Assembly (NCBI GenBank): GCA_025655575.1
Contig: JAHXIP010000032.1
Span: forward strand, 1-39,500
Direction of reading: 5' to 3'
DNA from: Candidatus Thiodiazotropha sp. (ex Monitilora ramsayi)
Lineage (GTDB): Bacteria > Pseudomonadota > Gammaproteobacteria > Chromatiales > Chromatiaceae
Length of the DNA stretch: 39,500 nucleotides
Positions 15,492 through 23,892 of the stretch are shown piece after piece. How positions within the stretch are numbered: the stretch's first letter is position 1; the number at the start of each line of letters is the position of its first letter. The notes beneath the pieces are model-generated. The model worked only from the letters and a program-made list of their open reading frames with translations. It was not told the origin of the DNA and did not search any database. Position numbers and translations under genes: made by a program.

Positions 15492-16361
15492 ATGCAAGAG
15501 ACCCACATCCCCGTATCCCTGATCGGCGCTGGTTCGCAACCCCAGGAGGAGGACGGGGCGAACCTCGATATTCTCGAACTGCCTGACGAGATGCAGACTT
15601 TCAGCATACCGGAGATTGCCGACCCGGAGGCCTTGTCGACACATCCTGAGGCGATGGTACTGCTGCATCAGCTGCAGGTTGAGTTGACGCGGCAGTCGAA
15701 ATCCCCGGGCGTGCATTCGGATCCCCTCGATCTATCGGATATGCCTGTTGAGCAGCGCACCCTGATCGATCAGCTCCTGGGGGAGGGTGAAGTCAGTATG
15801 CTGCATCAGAGCGACACGGGCAGGATTCAGGTGCAGGAGTCCGTCCTGGCGGGTCTCTGGCGGATCCGGTATTTCGATAACGAAGATCAGTTGATCCGGG
15901 ACACGATCGAAGTGGCTGCCGTGCCCCGGCTCTGCCGTCGTCACGTCTTTACCCGGGCCGCGCATCGGGTGGAGATCGGTGGTGATTCCATTCCCCAGGG
16001 CGTGCTCAACGCGCCGCCCCTGCTGGCCGAGATCAACGACAAGGTCTCCGAGTTCAGGCCGGGTGCGGAGACCCATGTGATCAACCTGACGCTCCTGCCG
16101 CAGACCGAGGAGGATCTGGCCTTCCTTATCGAGCGGCTGGGCGAGGGTCCGCTGACCGTCCTGTCGAGGGGGTACGGCAACTGCCGCATCACCAGTACCG
16201 CGGTGGAAAATGTCTGGTGGGTGCAGTACTTCAATTCTCAGGACAAGAATATCCTCAATACCCTGGAGATCGGTGATATTCCCGCCGTCGCGGCGGCGGC
16301 CAAAGAGGATATCGAAGACAGCAAGGAGCGTCTGGTCGAGATTGTCGAGGCCTACCTGTGA
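15492..16361 (+). CDS. hupH: HupH, hydrogenase expression/formation protein (HyaF/HoxQ family)
   Basis: HupH/HyaF/HoxQ is an accessory protein for small-subunit maturation that works with HupG. The 289 residues show the internal duplication typical of the family. Two related segments are LIDQLLGEGEVSMLHQSD...GLWRIRYFDNEDQLIRDTIE at about 90-140 and LIERLGEGPLTVLSRGYGNC...WWVQYFNSQDKNILNTLE at about 215-262. Each is a W-R/V-x-Y-F-N/D strand after an E-G motif. AAHRVEIGGDSIPQGVLNAP lies between them. A ribosome site GGAGA precedes the ATG, and its stop overlaps the hupI GTG by four bases. Confidence 0.92.
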   Translation: MQETHIPVSLIGAGSQPQEEDGANLDILELPDEMQTFSIPEIADPEALSTHPEAMVLLHQLQVELTRQSKSPGVHSDPLDLSDMPVEQRTLIDQLLGEGEVSMLHQSDTGRIQVQESVLAGLWRIRYFDNEDQLIRDTIEVAAVPRLCRRHVFTRAAHRVEIGGDSIPQGVLNAPPLLAEINDKVSEFRPGAETHVINLTLLPQTEEDLAFLIERLGEGPLTVLSRGYGNCRITSTAVENVWWVQYFNSQDKNILNTLEIGDIPAVAAAAKEDIEDSKERLVEIVEAYL

Positions 16362-16585
16362 ACGATGTCTTCTTCGGTGGTTCCTATGGCGGGGATGATA
16401 GGAAAATAGAAGATAGCAGCCGTCTGGAGTGCAAGATCTGCTGGTATGTCTACAACCCCGAAGCAGGCGATGCGTATTGGCAGATACCACCGGGTACCCC
16501 ATTCTCGCAATTGCCGGCACACTGGAGTTGTCCCAATTGTGACGGCAACAAAAGTGACTTCATGGTGGTTCAGGAGGTGTCATGA
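16358..16585 (+). CDS. hupI: HupI, rubredoxin (HoxR family)
   Basis: A 75-residue rubredoxin with an iron site formed by Cys25-x2-Cys28 (ECKICWYVYNPEAGD) and Cys58-x2-Cys61 (WSCPNCDGNKSDF). This family protects or supports hydrogenase small-subunit maturation at oxygen tensions where the enzyme is sensitive. It starts at GTG 16358 inside the hupH stop (GTGA), and its own TGA overlaps the hupJ ATG. Confidence 0.95.
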   Translation: MNDVFFGGSYGGDDRKIEDSSRLECKICWYVYNPEAGDAYWQIPPGTPFSQLPAHWSCPNCDGNKSDFMVVQEVS

Positions 16586-17178
16586 TCTGCCCTGAGTATC
16601 TGACGGAGGGACTTGAACGCCTCTTCATTCAAATTGAACAGGAACGCATGCAAGGATTGCCGTTGTTGAATCCGGCATTGCAGGTACGGGCAGTGGGATT
16701 TCGCGAGTGGCAGGGTCACTGTCTCGGTGTTCTGATCACCCCCTGGTTCATGAATCTCATGCTGCTGCCGGATGAGGGAGATGATTGGCAGGAGCTGCAG
16801 ATCGGCGATAAGCAACTTCACCAATTGCCTTCCGGGCCCTATGAGTTCATCCTCGGAGAAGAGTCGGGTATCGGACGCTATCAGATGTGTTCTCTCTTTT
16901 CCCCAGTCTTTGAGTTCGCCGATCAGGCCACGGCGGTTGCCACCGCAGAGGCAGTCATGGAAGGGCTGATGGATGAAGAGAACCGCGATACCGTCTCCAC
17001 ACATGCGTCTGAGATCAGTCGACGCTGGAACGGTGACACAGACGAGACTGCCACCATATCGGGTGAGGATACAGAGCATGATGAAAGCCAGACAGTGAGT
17101 CTGAGCGAGCGCCTGGAACAACCGCTCAGCCGGCGGGATCTGTTGCGTGGACAACTCTCTCAGGATGCGGAGCCATGA
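16582..17178 (+). CDS. hupJ: HupJ, hydrogenase accessory protein (HoxT family)
   Basis: HupJ/HoxT is a hydrogenase accessory protein found with hupI and hupK in aerobic hydrogen oxidisers. The conserved core reads NPALQVRAVGFREWQGHCLG, then VLITPWFMNLMLLPDEGDDW, and LPSGPYEFILGEESGIGRYQ, then MCSLFSPVFEFAD. The C-terminal 50 residues are acidic and variable, ending SRRDLLRGQ. It is cytoplasmic, 198 residues. Both ends overlap neighbours by ATGA. Confidence 0.9.
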   Translation: MICPEYLTEGLERLFIQIEQERMQGLPLLNPALQVRAVGFREWQGHCLGVLITPWFMNLMLLPDEGDDWQELQIGDKQLHQLPSGPYEFILGEESGIGRYQMCSLFSPVFEFADQATAVATAEAVMEGLMDEENRDTVSTHASEISRRWNGDTDETATISGEDTEHDESQTVSLSERLEQPLSRRDLLRGQLSQDAEP

Positions 17179-18359
17179 GCATAGAGGGTGAGCTGCGTAT
17201 TGAACTCCAGAGCCAGGACCAACAAGTCAGGGGTGTGACCATTCAATCCAGTCGTCCGTTGCAGTTGCCGTCGTTATTTGAAGGCAAAACACCAGAAGCG
17301 GTGCTGCAGATGATCCCGATGCTCTACAGTGTTTGTGCCAATGCCCAGGCCGGCGCGGCTGTGACAGCCTGTCGGCAGGCTATGGAGGTTGGTGTGGAAT
17401 CCCGGGTTTCGCTTGCAGAGTCTATGTTGATTCTGTGTGAAACGGCTCGTGAACATCTTTGGAGAATTCTTATTGATTGGCCGGGTTTCAGTGGCGAGAC
17501 AGTCAATCGTACTTACTTAAGCGATCTGCCGGAACTGATGAAGCAGGCAAAATGCGCCTGTTTCGGTGAACAGGGTGAGGCATTCTCACTGCAGCCCACC
17601 CTGCAGCTCGACAGTGAGGGTTTTAGACGCCTGATAGACATCCTGTCACGCACCTCAGAACAGGCGGTTTTCGGCTTACCGCCCGGGCAGTGGCACAGCA
17701 TGTGTGACATGGATGATTTCCATCGCTGGATCGATGACAAGGCCACTGCTCCTGCACGCCTGTTGGCCAATGTCAGGGATAAGGGGTTGTGTCACTTGGG
17801 TGGCGCGGAGATAACTGCACTCCCCGATTTCGAGGTTCAGTCCATGGACCAGCGATTACAGCAACCCGATGCCGATAGATTCGTTGCCTTACCCGAGTGG
17901 GATGCGACACCTCGAGAAACCTCTGCGCTGACTCGCCAGGCGACGCATCCTCTCATCAAAGCACTCCAATCAGATTATGGTTCAGGACTGATGACGCGTA
18001 TGGCCGCGCGCTTGTTGGAGTTGTCCTCGATACCGGGCGCGTTAATCGATTTACTTCATAAACTGATGGGTGAAAAGAGTGGGCAACAGTTAGAGCCTGT
18101 GCATGGCACCAAAGGTGTGGGGCTGGGTATTGTAGAAGCGGCGAGGGGGCGGTTGACCCATCGTGCTTCATTGGCGGATGGTGTGATCAGCCGATATCAG
18201 ATTCTTGCGCCCACGGAGTGGAACTTCCACCCAGAGGGTGTCGTGGCTCGTGGCTTACTCGGACTACCTGCCGGTGATGAAGCCGCTTTAAGAAGACAGG
18301 CAAGTCTGTTCATCAATGCGGTCGATCCCTGTGTCGGCTATCGTCTTGAGTTTGCCTGA
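17175..18359 (+). CDS. hupK: HupK, large-subunit-like hydrogenase accessory protein (HoxV family)
   Basis: HupK/HoxV is a degenerate paralogue of the hydrogenase large subunit, thought to act as a scaffold for Fe(CN)2CO cofactor assembly or delivery. The relation shows in VEAARGRLTHRASLADGVIS and YQILAPTEWNFHPEGVVARG, and in the end VDPCVGYRLEFA. This mirrors the large-subunit D-P-C-x-x-C-x-x-H but keeps only the first Cys. The N-terminal CxxC of the enzyme is replaced (ANAQAGAAVTACRQAMEVG). At 394 residues it is of normal size. It overlaps hupJ by four bases and hypA by one (TGATG). Confidence 0.92.
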   Translation: MSIEGELRIELQSQDQQVRGVTIQSSRPLQLPSLFEGKTPEAVLQMIPMLYSVCANAQAGAAVTACRQAMEVGVESRVSLAESMLILCETAREHLWRILIDWPGFSGETVNRTYLSDLPELMKQAKCACFGEQGEAFSLQPTLQLDSEGFRRLIDILSRTSEQAVFGLPPGQWHSMCDMDDFHRWIDDKATAPARLLANVRDKGLCHLGGAEITALPDFEVQSMDQRLQQPDADRFVALPEWDATPRETSALTRQATHPLIKALQSDYGSGLMTRMAARLLELSSIPGALIDLLHKLMGEKSGQQLEPVHGTKGVGLGIVEAARGRLTHRASLADGVISRYQILAPTEWNFHPEGVVARGLLGLPAGDEAALRRQASLFINAVDPCVGYRLEFA

Positions 18360-18700
18360 TGCATGAGATGTCACTGTGTGAGGGGGTCCTGCAAATCCTT
18401 GAGGATCATGCAGTCAGTCAGGGTTTTACTCAGGTGAAGACAGTGTGGCTTGAGATAGGCGGACTCTCCGGTGTTGATCCCGAGGCGATGCGCTTCGGTT
18501 TTGATGCCGTGATGAAGGGTACCCTGGCTGATGGTGCGGTACTGGAGATCATCGACCTGCCCGGCCAGGCCTGGTGTATGCAGTGCAGCAAGCAGGTATC
18601 GGTAAAGGCACGTTTCGATGCCTGTCCCGAGTGCAATAGTTTTCAATTGCAGGTAACCGGGGGCGACGAGATGCGTATCAAAGAATTGGAAGTGGACTGA
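18359..18700 (+). CDS. hypA: HypA, nickel-insertion metallochaperone
   Basis: HypA delivers nickel to the hydrogenase large subunit together with HypB. The nickel site is the N-terminal Met1-His2-Glu3 (MHEMSLCEG), and the structural zinc is bound by Cys73-x2-Cys76 and Cys89-x2-Cys92. The 113-residue length is standard. It is coupled to hupK by a one-base overlap. The operon is then interrupted by a 125-bp spacer carrying a long inverted repeat before hypB. Confidence 0.97.
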   Translation: MHEMSLCEGVLQILEDHAVSQGFTQVKTVWLEIGGLSGVDPEAMRFGFDAVMKGTLADGAVLEIIDLPGQAWCMQCSKQVSVKARFDACPECNSFQLQVTGGDEMRIKELEVD

Positions 18701-18710
18701 TTAATTTTAA

Positions 18711-18800
18711 ATTATGAATGTTGAATTTATGTGTGACCGTCACTCACAGCTTTCAAATTAAGATGGCGAGTATTTTCATTCAAAATTCAACATTCATAAT
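18711..18800. repeat. 18-bp perfect inverted repeat in the hypA-hypB spacer
   Basis: The left arm ATTATGAATGTTGAATTT (18711-18728) is the exact reverse complement of the right arm at 18783-18800, with 54 bases between. The arms are AT-rich, unlike the flanking genes. The shape suggests a small inserted palindromic repeat element or a hairpin acting on the hypA/hypB mRNA. Confidence 0.8.
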
Positions 18801-18825
18801 TCATCATTATCCGGAGGATTTAAAT

Positions 18826-19668
18826 ATGTGTACTGTCTGCGGTTGCGGTGAAGGTGAGACCCACATCGAGGGTCACGAACATGACGATCATCACGATCAT
18901 GAGCACCATCACCATCACCATCATCACGACCATACGCATGACTACGGTCAGGGGCCGGCCCATGCCCATGCGCCGGGTATGAGTCAGTCGCGTATGGTAC
19001 AGATCGAGCAGGATATTCTGAGCAAGAATAATCAGTACGCTGCAGCGAATCGCGACTATTTCCGTCAACGCGGCATTCTTGCACTCAACCTGGTATCCAG
19101 CCCCGGCTCCGGCAAAACGACCCTGTTGGCGCGAACGATTGAAGGCTTGAAGACAGGCTATACCGTCGCTGTCATCGAGGGCGATCAACAGACCACCAAC
19201 GATGCGGAGCGTATCCGCGCAACAGGCGCCAAGGCACTGCAGATAAACACCGGTAAGGGGTGCCATCTGGATGGCCACATGGTGGGGCATGCCCTGGAGA
19301 GTTTGAAACCGGATGAGGGCAGTCTGCTCTTCATCGAGAACGTGGGCAACCTGGTCTGTCCCGCCGCCTTCGATCTCGGTGAAGCGCATAAAGTGGCGAT
19401 CCTCTCCGTTACCGAGGGAGAGGACAAGCCGCTCAAGTATCCCGACATGTTTCATGCCTCCGACCTCATGCTGCTCAACAAGACCGATCTGTTGCCCCAT
19501 CTCAATTTTGATGTGGCGCGGTGCATTGCTTATGCACAGCAGGTTAATCCCCGTATTCGGGTATTGCAGATCTCGGCGACGACGGGTGAGGGCATGGATG
19601 ACTGGTACCGTTGGATTGAAGCGACCCGGCAGATGGCGTTGATCGGGCATCCCGCATTGAGCGCTTAA
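18826..19668 (+). CDS. hypB: HypB, nickel-binding GTPase
   Basis: HypB drives GTP-dependent nickel insertion with HypA. The start is ATG 18826, after GGAGG at a spacing of 8 bases; the open frame extends to 18718 but through repeat DNA. The N-terminal CTVCGC (residues 2-7) is the high-affinity nickel site of E. coli-type HypB. A histidine-rich stretch at about 18-48, with eight consecutive histidines, would store nickel. The G-domain follows: S-P-G-S-G-K-T-T near 92-99, IEGDQQTTNDAERI, FIENVGNLVCPAAFDLGE with the metal-binding Cys, and the base-specificity NKTD. The predicted length is 280 residues. Confidence 0.97.
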   Translation: MCTVCGCGEGETHIEGHEHDDHHDHEHHHHHHHHDHTHDYGQGPAHAHAPGMSQSRMVQIEQDILSKNNQYAAANRDYFRQRGILALNLVSSPGSGKTTLLARTIEGLKTGYTVAVIEGDQQTTNDAERIRATGAKALQINTGKGCHLDGHMVGHALESLKPDEGSLLFIENVGNLVCPAAFDLGEAHKVAILSVTEGEDKPLKYPDMFHASDLMLLNKTDLLPHLNFDVARCIAYAQQVNPRIRVLQISATTGEGMDDWYRWIEATRQMALIGHPALSA

Positions 19669-19683
19669 CCGGAGAGATCGATT

Positions 19684-19908
19684 ATGTGTCTGGCTATACC
19701 GGCAAAAGTCGTTGCTATCGATGTACAGGGGGATAACGCCACCGTGGTGTTGGGTGAGGTGAAGAAGCAGGTCTCACTGGCGCTGGTGGAGGATGTCTCC
19801 ATCGATGACTTTGTTCTGATCCATGTAGGTTATGCACTCAACAAGGTGAGTGAAGAGGAGGCTGAGCGAACCCTCGAACTCTTCGCCCAAGCGGGAGTGA
19901 CGCCATGA
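19684..19908 (+). CDS. hypC: HypC, Fe(CN)2CO chaperone
   Basis: The short HypC (74 residues) partners HypD in building the Fe(CN)2CO unit and carries it to the large subunit. The essential N-terminal Cys2 is present in MCLAIPAKVVAID, as are the barrel strands and DDFVLIHVGYALNKVSEEEA. A GGAGAG ribosome site lies upstream. Its ATGA stop overlaps hypD. The operon thus encodes two HypC-family chaperones, this one and HupF. Confidence 0.96.
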   Translation: MCLAIPAKVVAIDVQGDNATVVLGEVKKQVSLALVEDVSIDDFVLIHVGYALNKVSEEEAERTLELFAQAGVTP

Positions 19909-21044
19909 AATATGTCGACGAATTTCGTCAGCACAAACTGGCCAAACAACTTGCCACTGCGATACGTCAGGAAGCGAACCCAAATCGTCAATATCATTTG
20001 ATGGAGTTTTGTGGCGGCCATACCCACGCCATTTTTCGCTATGGCGTACAGGATCTCATGCCGGACAACGTCAAGTTCGTGCATGGTCCGGGCTGTCCGG
20101 TTTGCGTGTTACCCATTGGTCGAATTGACGAAGCGATTCACCTGGTTGAAGCGCATGATGTCATCCTCTGCACCTATGGCGATTTGCTGCGTGTGCCAGC
20201 CAGTAGTCGCAAGAGCCTGATTAAGGTCAAGGCAGTGGGTGGTGATGTGCGTATGGTCTATTCGACACAGGATGCGCTTAAGATTGCCCGTGAGAATCCT
20301 GACCGGGAGGTGGTTTTCTTCGCCATCGGTTTTGAGACTACTACACCCCCAAGCGCTGTCGCACTGCAACAGGCGAAGGCGGAGGACCTGAAAAATTTCA
20401 GTGTCTTTTGTAACCATGTGCTGACGCCCGCCGCGATACAGAACATTCTGGAATCGCCTGAAGTACGTGAATTGGGATCAGTCTCCATTCATGGTTTTTT
20501 CGGACCGTCTCATGTGAGTTCCATCATCGGCAGCCGCCCCTACGAGTTTTTTGCCGAGGAGTTTCAGCGACCGGTAGTAATCGCCGGTTTCGAACCGCTG
20601 GATGTCATGCAATCAACACTGATGCTGATCCGTCAACTCAACGAGGGACGCTACGAGGTGGAGAACGAGTACACTCGGGTAGTCAGTCGCGACGGCAATC
20701 GCAAAGCCCAACAACTGGTGGCGGAGATCTTCGAACTACGAAGAAGCTTCGAATGGCGTGGGCTGGGTCTGGTTCCCTACAGTGCCTTGAAGATTAAGAA
20801 AGCCTATGAGGCGCTGGATGCGGAGAAGCGCTTCACCATTCCCGTCTCCCAGGCTGAAGATGTCAAGGGATGTGAGTGTCCCGCAATCCTGCGGGGCGCA
20901 AAGCGGCCGACGGACTGCAAGCTGTTCGGCACTGTCTGTACGCCGGAAAACCCCATGGGTTCATGCATGGTTTCATCTGAAGGCGCTTGTGCCGCCTACT
21001 GGAGTTATGGCCGTTTCCGTCAACCGGTACAGCAGAGTGCATGA
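19905..21044 (+). CDS. hypD: HypD, Fe-S scaffold for hydrogenase Fe(CN)2CO assembly
   Basis: HypD holds the iron that receives cyanide (from HypE) and CO. Visible motifs are CGGHTHAIFRYG at 36-47, HGPGCPVCVLP with Cys64 and Cys67, and FFAIGFETTTPP. The C-terminal 4Fe-4S cluster region has widely spaced cysteines (GCECPAIL, DCKLFGTVCTPENPMGSCMV, SEGACAAYW). The length is 379 residues. It overlaps hypC by four bases. It is followed by 84 non-coding bases and then hypE. Confidence 0.97.
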   Translation: MKYVDEFRQHKLAKQLATAIRQEANPNRQYHLMEFCGGHTHAIFRYGVQDLMPDNVKFVHGPGCPVCVLPIGRIDEAIHLVEAHDVILCTYGDLLRVPASSRKSLIKVKAVGGDVRMVYSTQDALKIARENPDREVVFFAIGFETTTPPSAVALQQAKAEDLKNFSVFCNHVLTPAAIQNILESPEVRELGSVSIHGFFGPSHVSSIIGSRPYEFFAEEFQRPVVIAGFEPLDVMQSTLMLIRQLNEGRYEVENEYTRVVSRDGNRKAQQLVAEIFELRRSFEWRGLGLVPYSALKIKKAYEALDAEKRFTIPVSQAEDVKGCECPAILRGAKRPTDCKLFGTVCTPENPMGSCMVSSEGACAAYWSYGRFRQPVQQSA

Positions 21045-21128
21045 TGAGACCTGTTTACCGGCAGTTGGATTGGTGCGGCACTGCCGTAGCAAACCCATTC
21101 ATCAAATAATGAACACAGGTACCCAGCG

Positions 21129-22178
21129 ATGAGCGCAGTGGTCAAACGTTTCCCTTTAAGGCTTGATACCAAAGGCGCCAGAGTCGACATGACCCACGGC
21201 AGTGGTGGTCGTGCCATGGCGCAACTGATCGAGGAGCTGTTTCTCAAACACTTCGATAACGAGTTGCTGCGACAAGGTAATGACCAAGCCGCCTTCGATG
21301 TGTCCGCAGGCCGCATGGTGATGAGTGTGGACGGTCATGTCATCTCGCCGCTCTTTTTTCCCGGCGGGGATATCGGATCGCTGGCAGTGCACGGCACCCT
21401 CAACGATGTGGCCATGTCGGGCGCACGACCTCTTTATCTCTCGGCGGGTTTTATCCTGGAAGAGGGCTTTCCCCTGGCCGACCTGGATCGCATTGTCGCC
21501 AGCATGGGGCGTGCCGCCAGCGAGGCTGGTGTGCCGGTAGTGACCGGTGATACCAAGGTGGTGGAGAAGGGCAAGGGCGACGGTGTCTTTATCACCACCA
21601 CCGGCATCGGTGTGGTGCCCGGCGGCGTGAATATCTCTGGCGATCGTGCGAAGCCCGGTGACAAGATTATCGTTAGCGGCAGTATCGGCGATCATGGCGT
21701 GGCCATCATGTCGAGCCGTGAAAACCTGGAATTCGAAACGACCATCGAGTCCGACTCCGCAGCACTGCACAAACTTGTTGAGAAGATGGTTGCGGCAGTT
21801 CCCGACATCCACTGCCTGAGAGACCCGACCCGAGGCGGCCTGGCAACCACCCTTAACGAACTCGCCATGCAGTCAAGTGTCGGCATGCGTTTGATCGAGT
21901 CGGATATCCCCGTCAAGGCAGCGGTCAGTTCCGCCTGCGAACTGCTGGGGCTTGATCCCCTCTATGTGGCCAATGAAGGCAAACTGATCTGTATCTGTTC
22001 AGCCCAGGATGCGGAGCGGCTGCTGCCTGTGATGCAGGCAGACCCCTTCGGAGCTGAAAGCAAAATCATCGGCGAGGTGGTGGAAGATGAGCACCACTTC
22101 GTGCAGATGGAAACATTGTTTGGCGGCAGCCGGGTCGTCGACTGGCTGTCTGGTGAGCAACTGCCAAGAATCTGCTAA
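21129..22178 (+). CDS. hypE: HypE, carbamoyl dehydratase (cyanide ligand synthesis)
   Basis: HypE dehydrates a carbamoyl group on its C-terminal cysteine to give the cyanide ligands. It is a PurM-like ATPase: GSGGRAMAQLIEE near the N-terminus, VDGHVISPLFFPGGDIGSLA, NDVAMSGARPLYLSAGFILE and TGDTKVVEKGKGD. It ends in the essential P-R-I-C with Cys349. The carbamoyl group normally comes from HypF, whose gene is not in this window. The length is 349 residues. Confidence 0.97.
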   Translation: MSAVVKRFPLRLDTKGARVDMTHGSGGRAMAQLIEELFLKHFDNELLRQGNDQAAFDVSAGRMVMSVDGHVISPLFFPGGDIGSLAVHGTLNDVAMSGARPLYLSAGFILEEGFPLADLDRIVASMGRAASEAGVPVVTGDTKVVEKGKGDGVFITTTGIGVVPGGVNISGDRAKPGDKIIVSGSIGDHGVAIMSSRENLEFETTIESDSAALHKLVEKMVAAVPDIHCLRDPTRGGLATTLNELAMQSSVGMRLIESDIPVKAAVSSACELLGLDPLYVANEGKLICICSAQDAERLLPVMQADPFGAESKIIGEVVEDEHHFVQMETLFGGSRVVDWLSGEQLPRIC

Positions 22179-22188
22179 CGCCTTTGTC

Positions 22189-23892
22189 ATGCGAATACTC
22201 CTTCTCACTCATGCCTTCAACAGCCTCACCCAGCGGCTCCACGTGGAGTTAAAAGCCCTGGGTCACGAGGTCTCTGTTGAGTTCGATATCAACGATGCAG
22301 TGGCGCTGGAGGCGGTTGAACTTCATCAGCCAGACCTGATCATCGCGCCCTTTCTCAAGCGGGCCATCCCCGAATCGATTTGGCGGCAACATGTCTGTTT
22401 GGTGGTCCATCCGGGTATTCGTGGTGACCGGGGGCCTTCCTCTCTTGATTGGGCCATCCTGGAGGGTGAGGCAAACTGGGGTGTCACCGTCTTGCAGGCC
22501 AATGGTGAGATGGATGCGGGGGATATCTGGGCCAGTGTGGAATTTGAGATGCGGGAGGCAGCCAAGGGCAGTCTCTACCGTAATGAAGTTACCGACGCCG
22601 CTGTGGAGGCGATACGCCTGGCGGTCGAGCGGTTCGCAACCGGTGACTATCAGCCTGAGCCTCTGGATGCGTCCGATCCCGATATTCGTGGCGAATGGCG
22701 GCCGCTGGTCAAGCAGACCGACAGGGTCATCGATTGGCAACGTGATACGAGCGAAGCGGTTGTGAAAAAGATCCGTAGTGGCGACGGCGTGCCCGGAGTC
22801 AAGGATACGCTGTACGGTCGGGAGTTCTTTCTCTACGACGCCAGACCGGAAACGAGATTGAAAGGTACCCCCGGTCAACTGATCGCCCGTTGCGGGCCGG
22901 CAATCTGTCGAGCCACTGTCGATGGTGCCGTATGGATCGGACACCTGAGAGAGAAGCCGGGTGAGCTCCCGTTCAAACTCCCAGCCACGCATCTGTTGGC
23001 AAACGAGATTGTTGATCTGCCAGCAATCGAGGCCGATGACCGCACAGGCTATCGTGAGATCTGGTATGAAGAGAGCGATGGTGTCGGTTTTCTCCATTTT
23101 CCCTTCTATAACGGTGCCATGAGTACCGCCCAGTGTGAGTCACTCTTAACGGCATACCGCGCAGCCAAGAACCGGGATACACAAGTGATCGTTTTGATGG
23201 GCGGTCCCGATTACTGGTCCAACGGGATGCACCTGAACCTGATCGAAGCGGCATCCAGTGCGGCAGATGAGTCCTGGTGCAACATCAACGCCATCGATGA
23301 TCTGGCGCGGGAGATTATCGAGACCGACAGCCACCTGACCATCGCAGCACTGCAGGGTAACGCCGGGGCCGGCGGTGTGTTTCTGGCCAGAGCCGCAGAT
23401 GAGGTCTGGGTCCGGCGTGGCGTCATTCTGAATCCGCACTACAAAGACATGGGAAACCTGTTCGGTTCCGAGTACTGGACCTACCTGCTGCCCCGCTATG
23501 CCGGTGAAGAGAATGCCGCACGCATTGTCGAGAACCGGCTGCCCATGGGTGTGGATGAAGCGCAAAGTCTGAAGCTGATCGATCGGGTGATCGATCCCAA
23601 GAGAGAAGGCTTTGTCCCACAGGTTCGTCAACTGGCGCAGGCGATGATTCGCACGCCGGCGTTTACCGAGCGTCTACATTATAAGAATGCACGAAGGCAG
23701 GCTGATGAAGCAGTAAAACCGCTGGCCCGCTATCGTGAGGAGGAACTGGAGCAAATGAAACGTAATTTCTATGGTTTCGACCCGAGTTACCATGTGGCCA
23801 GGTATAACTTCGTCTACAAAGTGCCGAAGTCGCGCACGCCACTGACGCTTGCCAACCATCGCTGGGTGGCGTCGGTCAGGAGAGTGTCATGA
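22189..23892 (+). CDS. hypX: HypX (HoxX), CO-ligand synthesis protein
   Basis: HypX makes the CO ligand of the [NiFe] centre from a formyl donor in aerobic hydrogen oxidisers. The N-terminal half resembles formyltransferases that use formyl-tetrahydrofolate (HPGIRGDRGPSSLDW at residues 74-88, then WGVTVLQANGEMDAGDIWAS). The C-terminal half resembles enoyl-CoA hydratase/isomerase (FYNGAMSTAQCESLLTAYRA, GGPDYWSNGMHLNLIE, GNAGAGGVFLARAADEVW). I start it at ATG 22189 (567 aa), ten bases after hypE. The frame is open from 22087, but that part runs inside hypE. Its presence argues that the enzyme is matured in the presence of oxygen. Confidence 0.95.
   Translation: MRILLLTHAFNSLTQRLHVELKALGHEVSVEFDINDAVALEAVELHQPDLIIAPFLKRAIPESIWRQHVCLVVHPGIRGDRGPSSLDWAILEGEANWGVTVLQANGEMDAGDIWASVEFEMREAAKGSLYRNEVTDAAVEAIRLAVERFATGDYQPEPLDASDPDIRGEWRPLVKQTDRVIDWQRDTSEAVVKKIRSGDGVPGVKDTLYGREFFLYDARPETRLKGTPGQLIARCGPAICRATVDGAVWIGHLREKPGELPFKLPATHLLANEIVDLPAIEADDRTGYREIWYEESDGVGFLHFPFYNGAMSTAQCESLLTAYRAAKNRDTQVIVLMGGPDYWSNGMHLNLIEAASSAADESWCNINAIDDLAREIIETDSHLTIAALQGNAGAGGVFLARAADEVWVRRGVILNPHYKDMGNLFGSEYWTYLLPRYAGEENAARIVENRLPMGVDEAQSLKLIDRVIDPKREGFVPQVRQLAQAMIRTPAFTERLHYKNARRQADEAVKPLARYREEELEQMKRNFYGFDPSYHVARYNFVYKVPKSRTPLTLANHRWVASVRRVS

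Noticed and set aside
18820..19650. Long minus-strand ORF opposite hypB
   Set aside because: It is an artefact of the GC-rich codon use and the histidine repeat of hypB, and has no family features.
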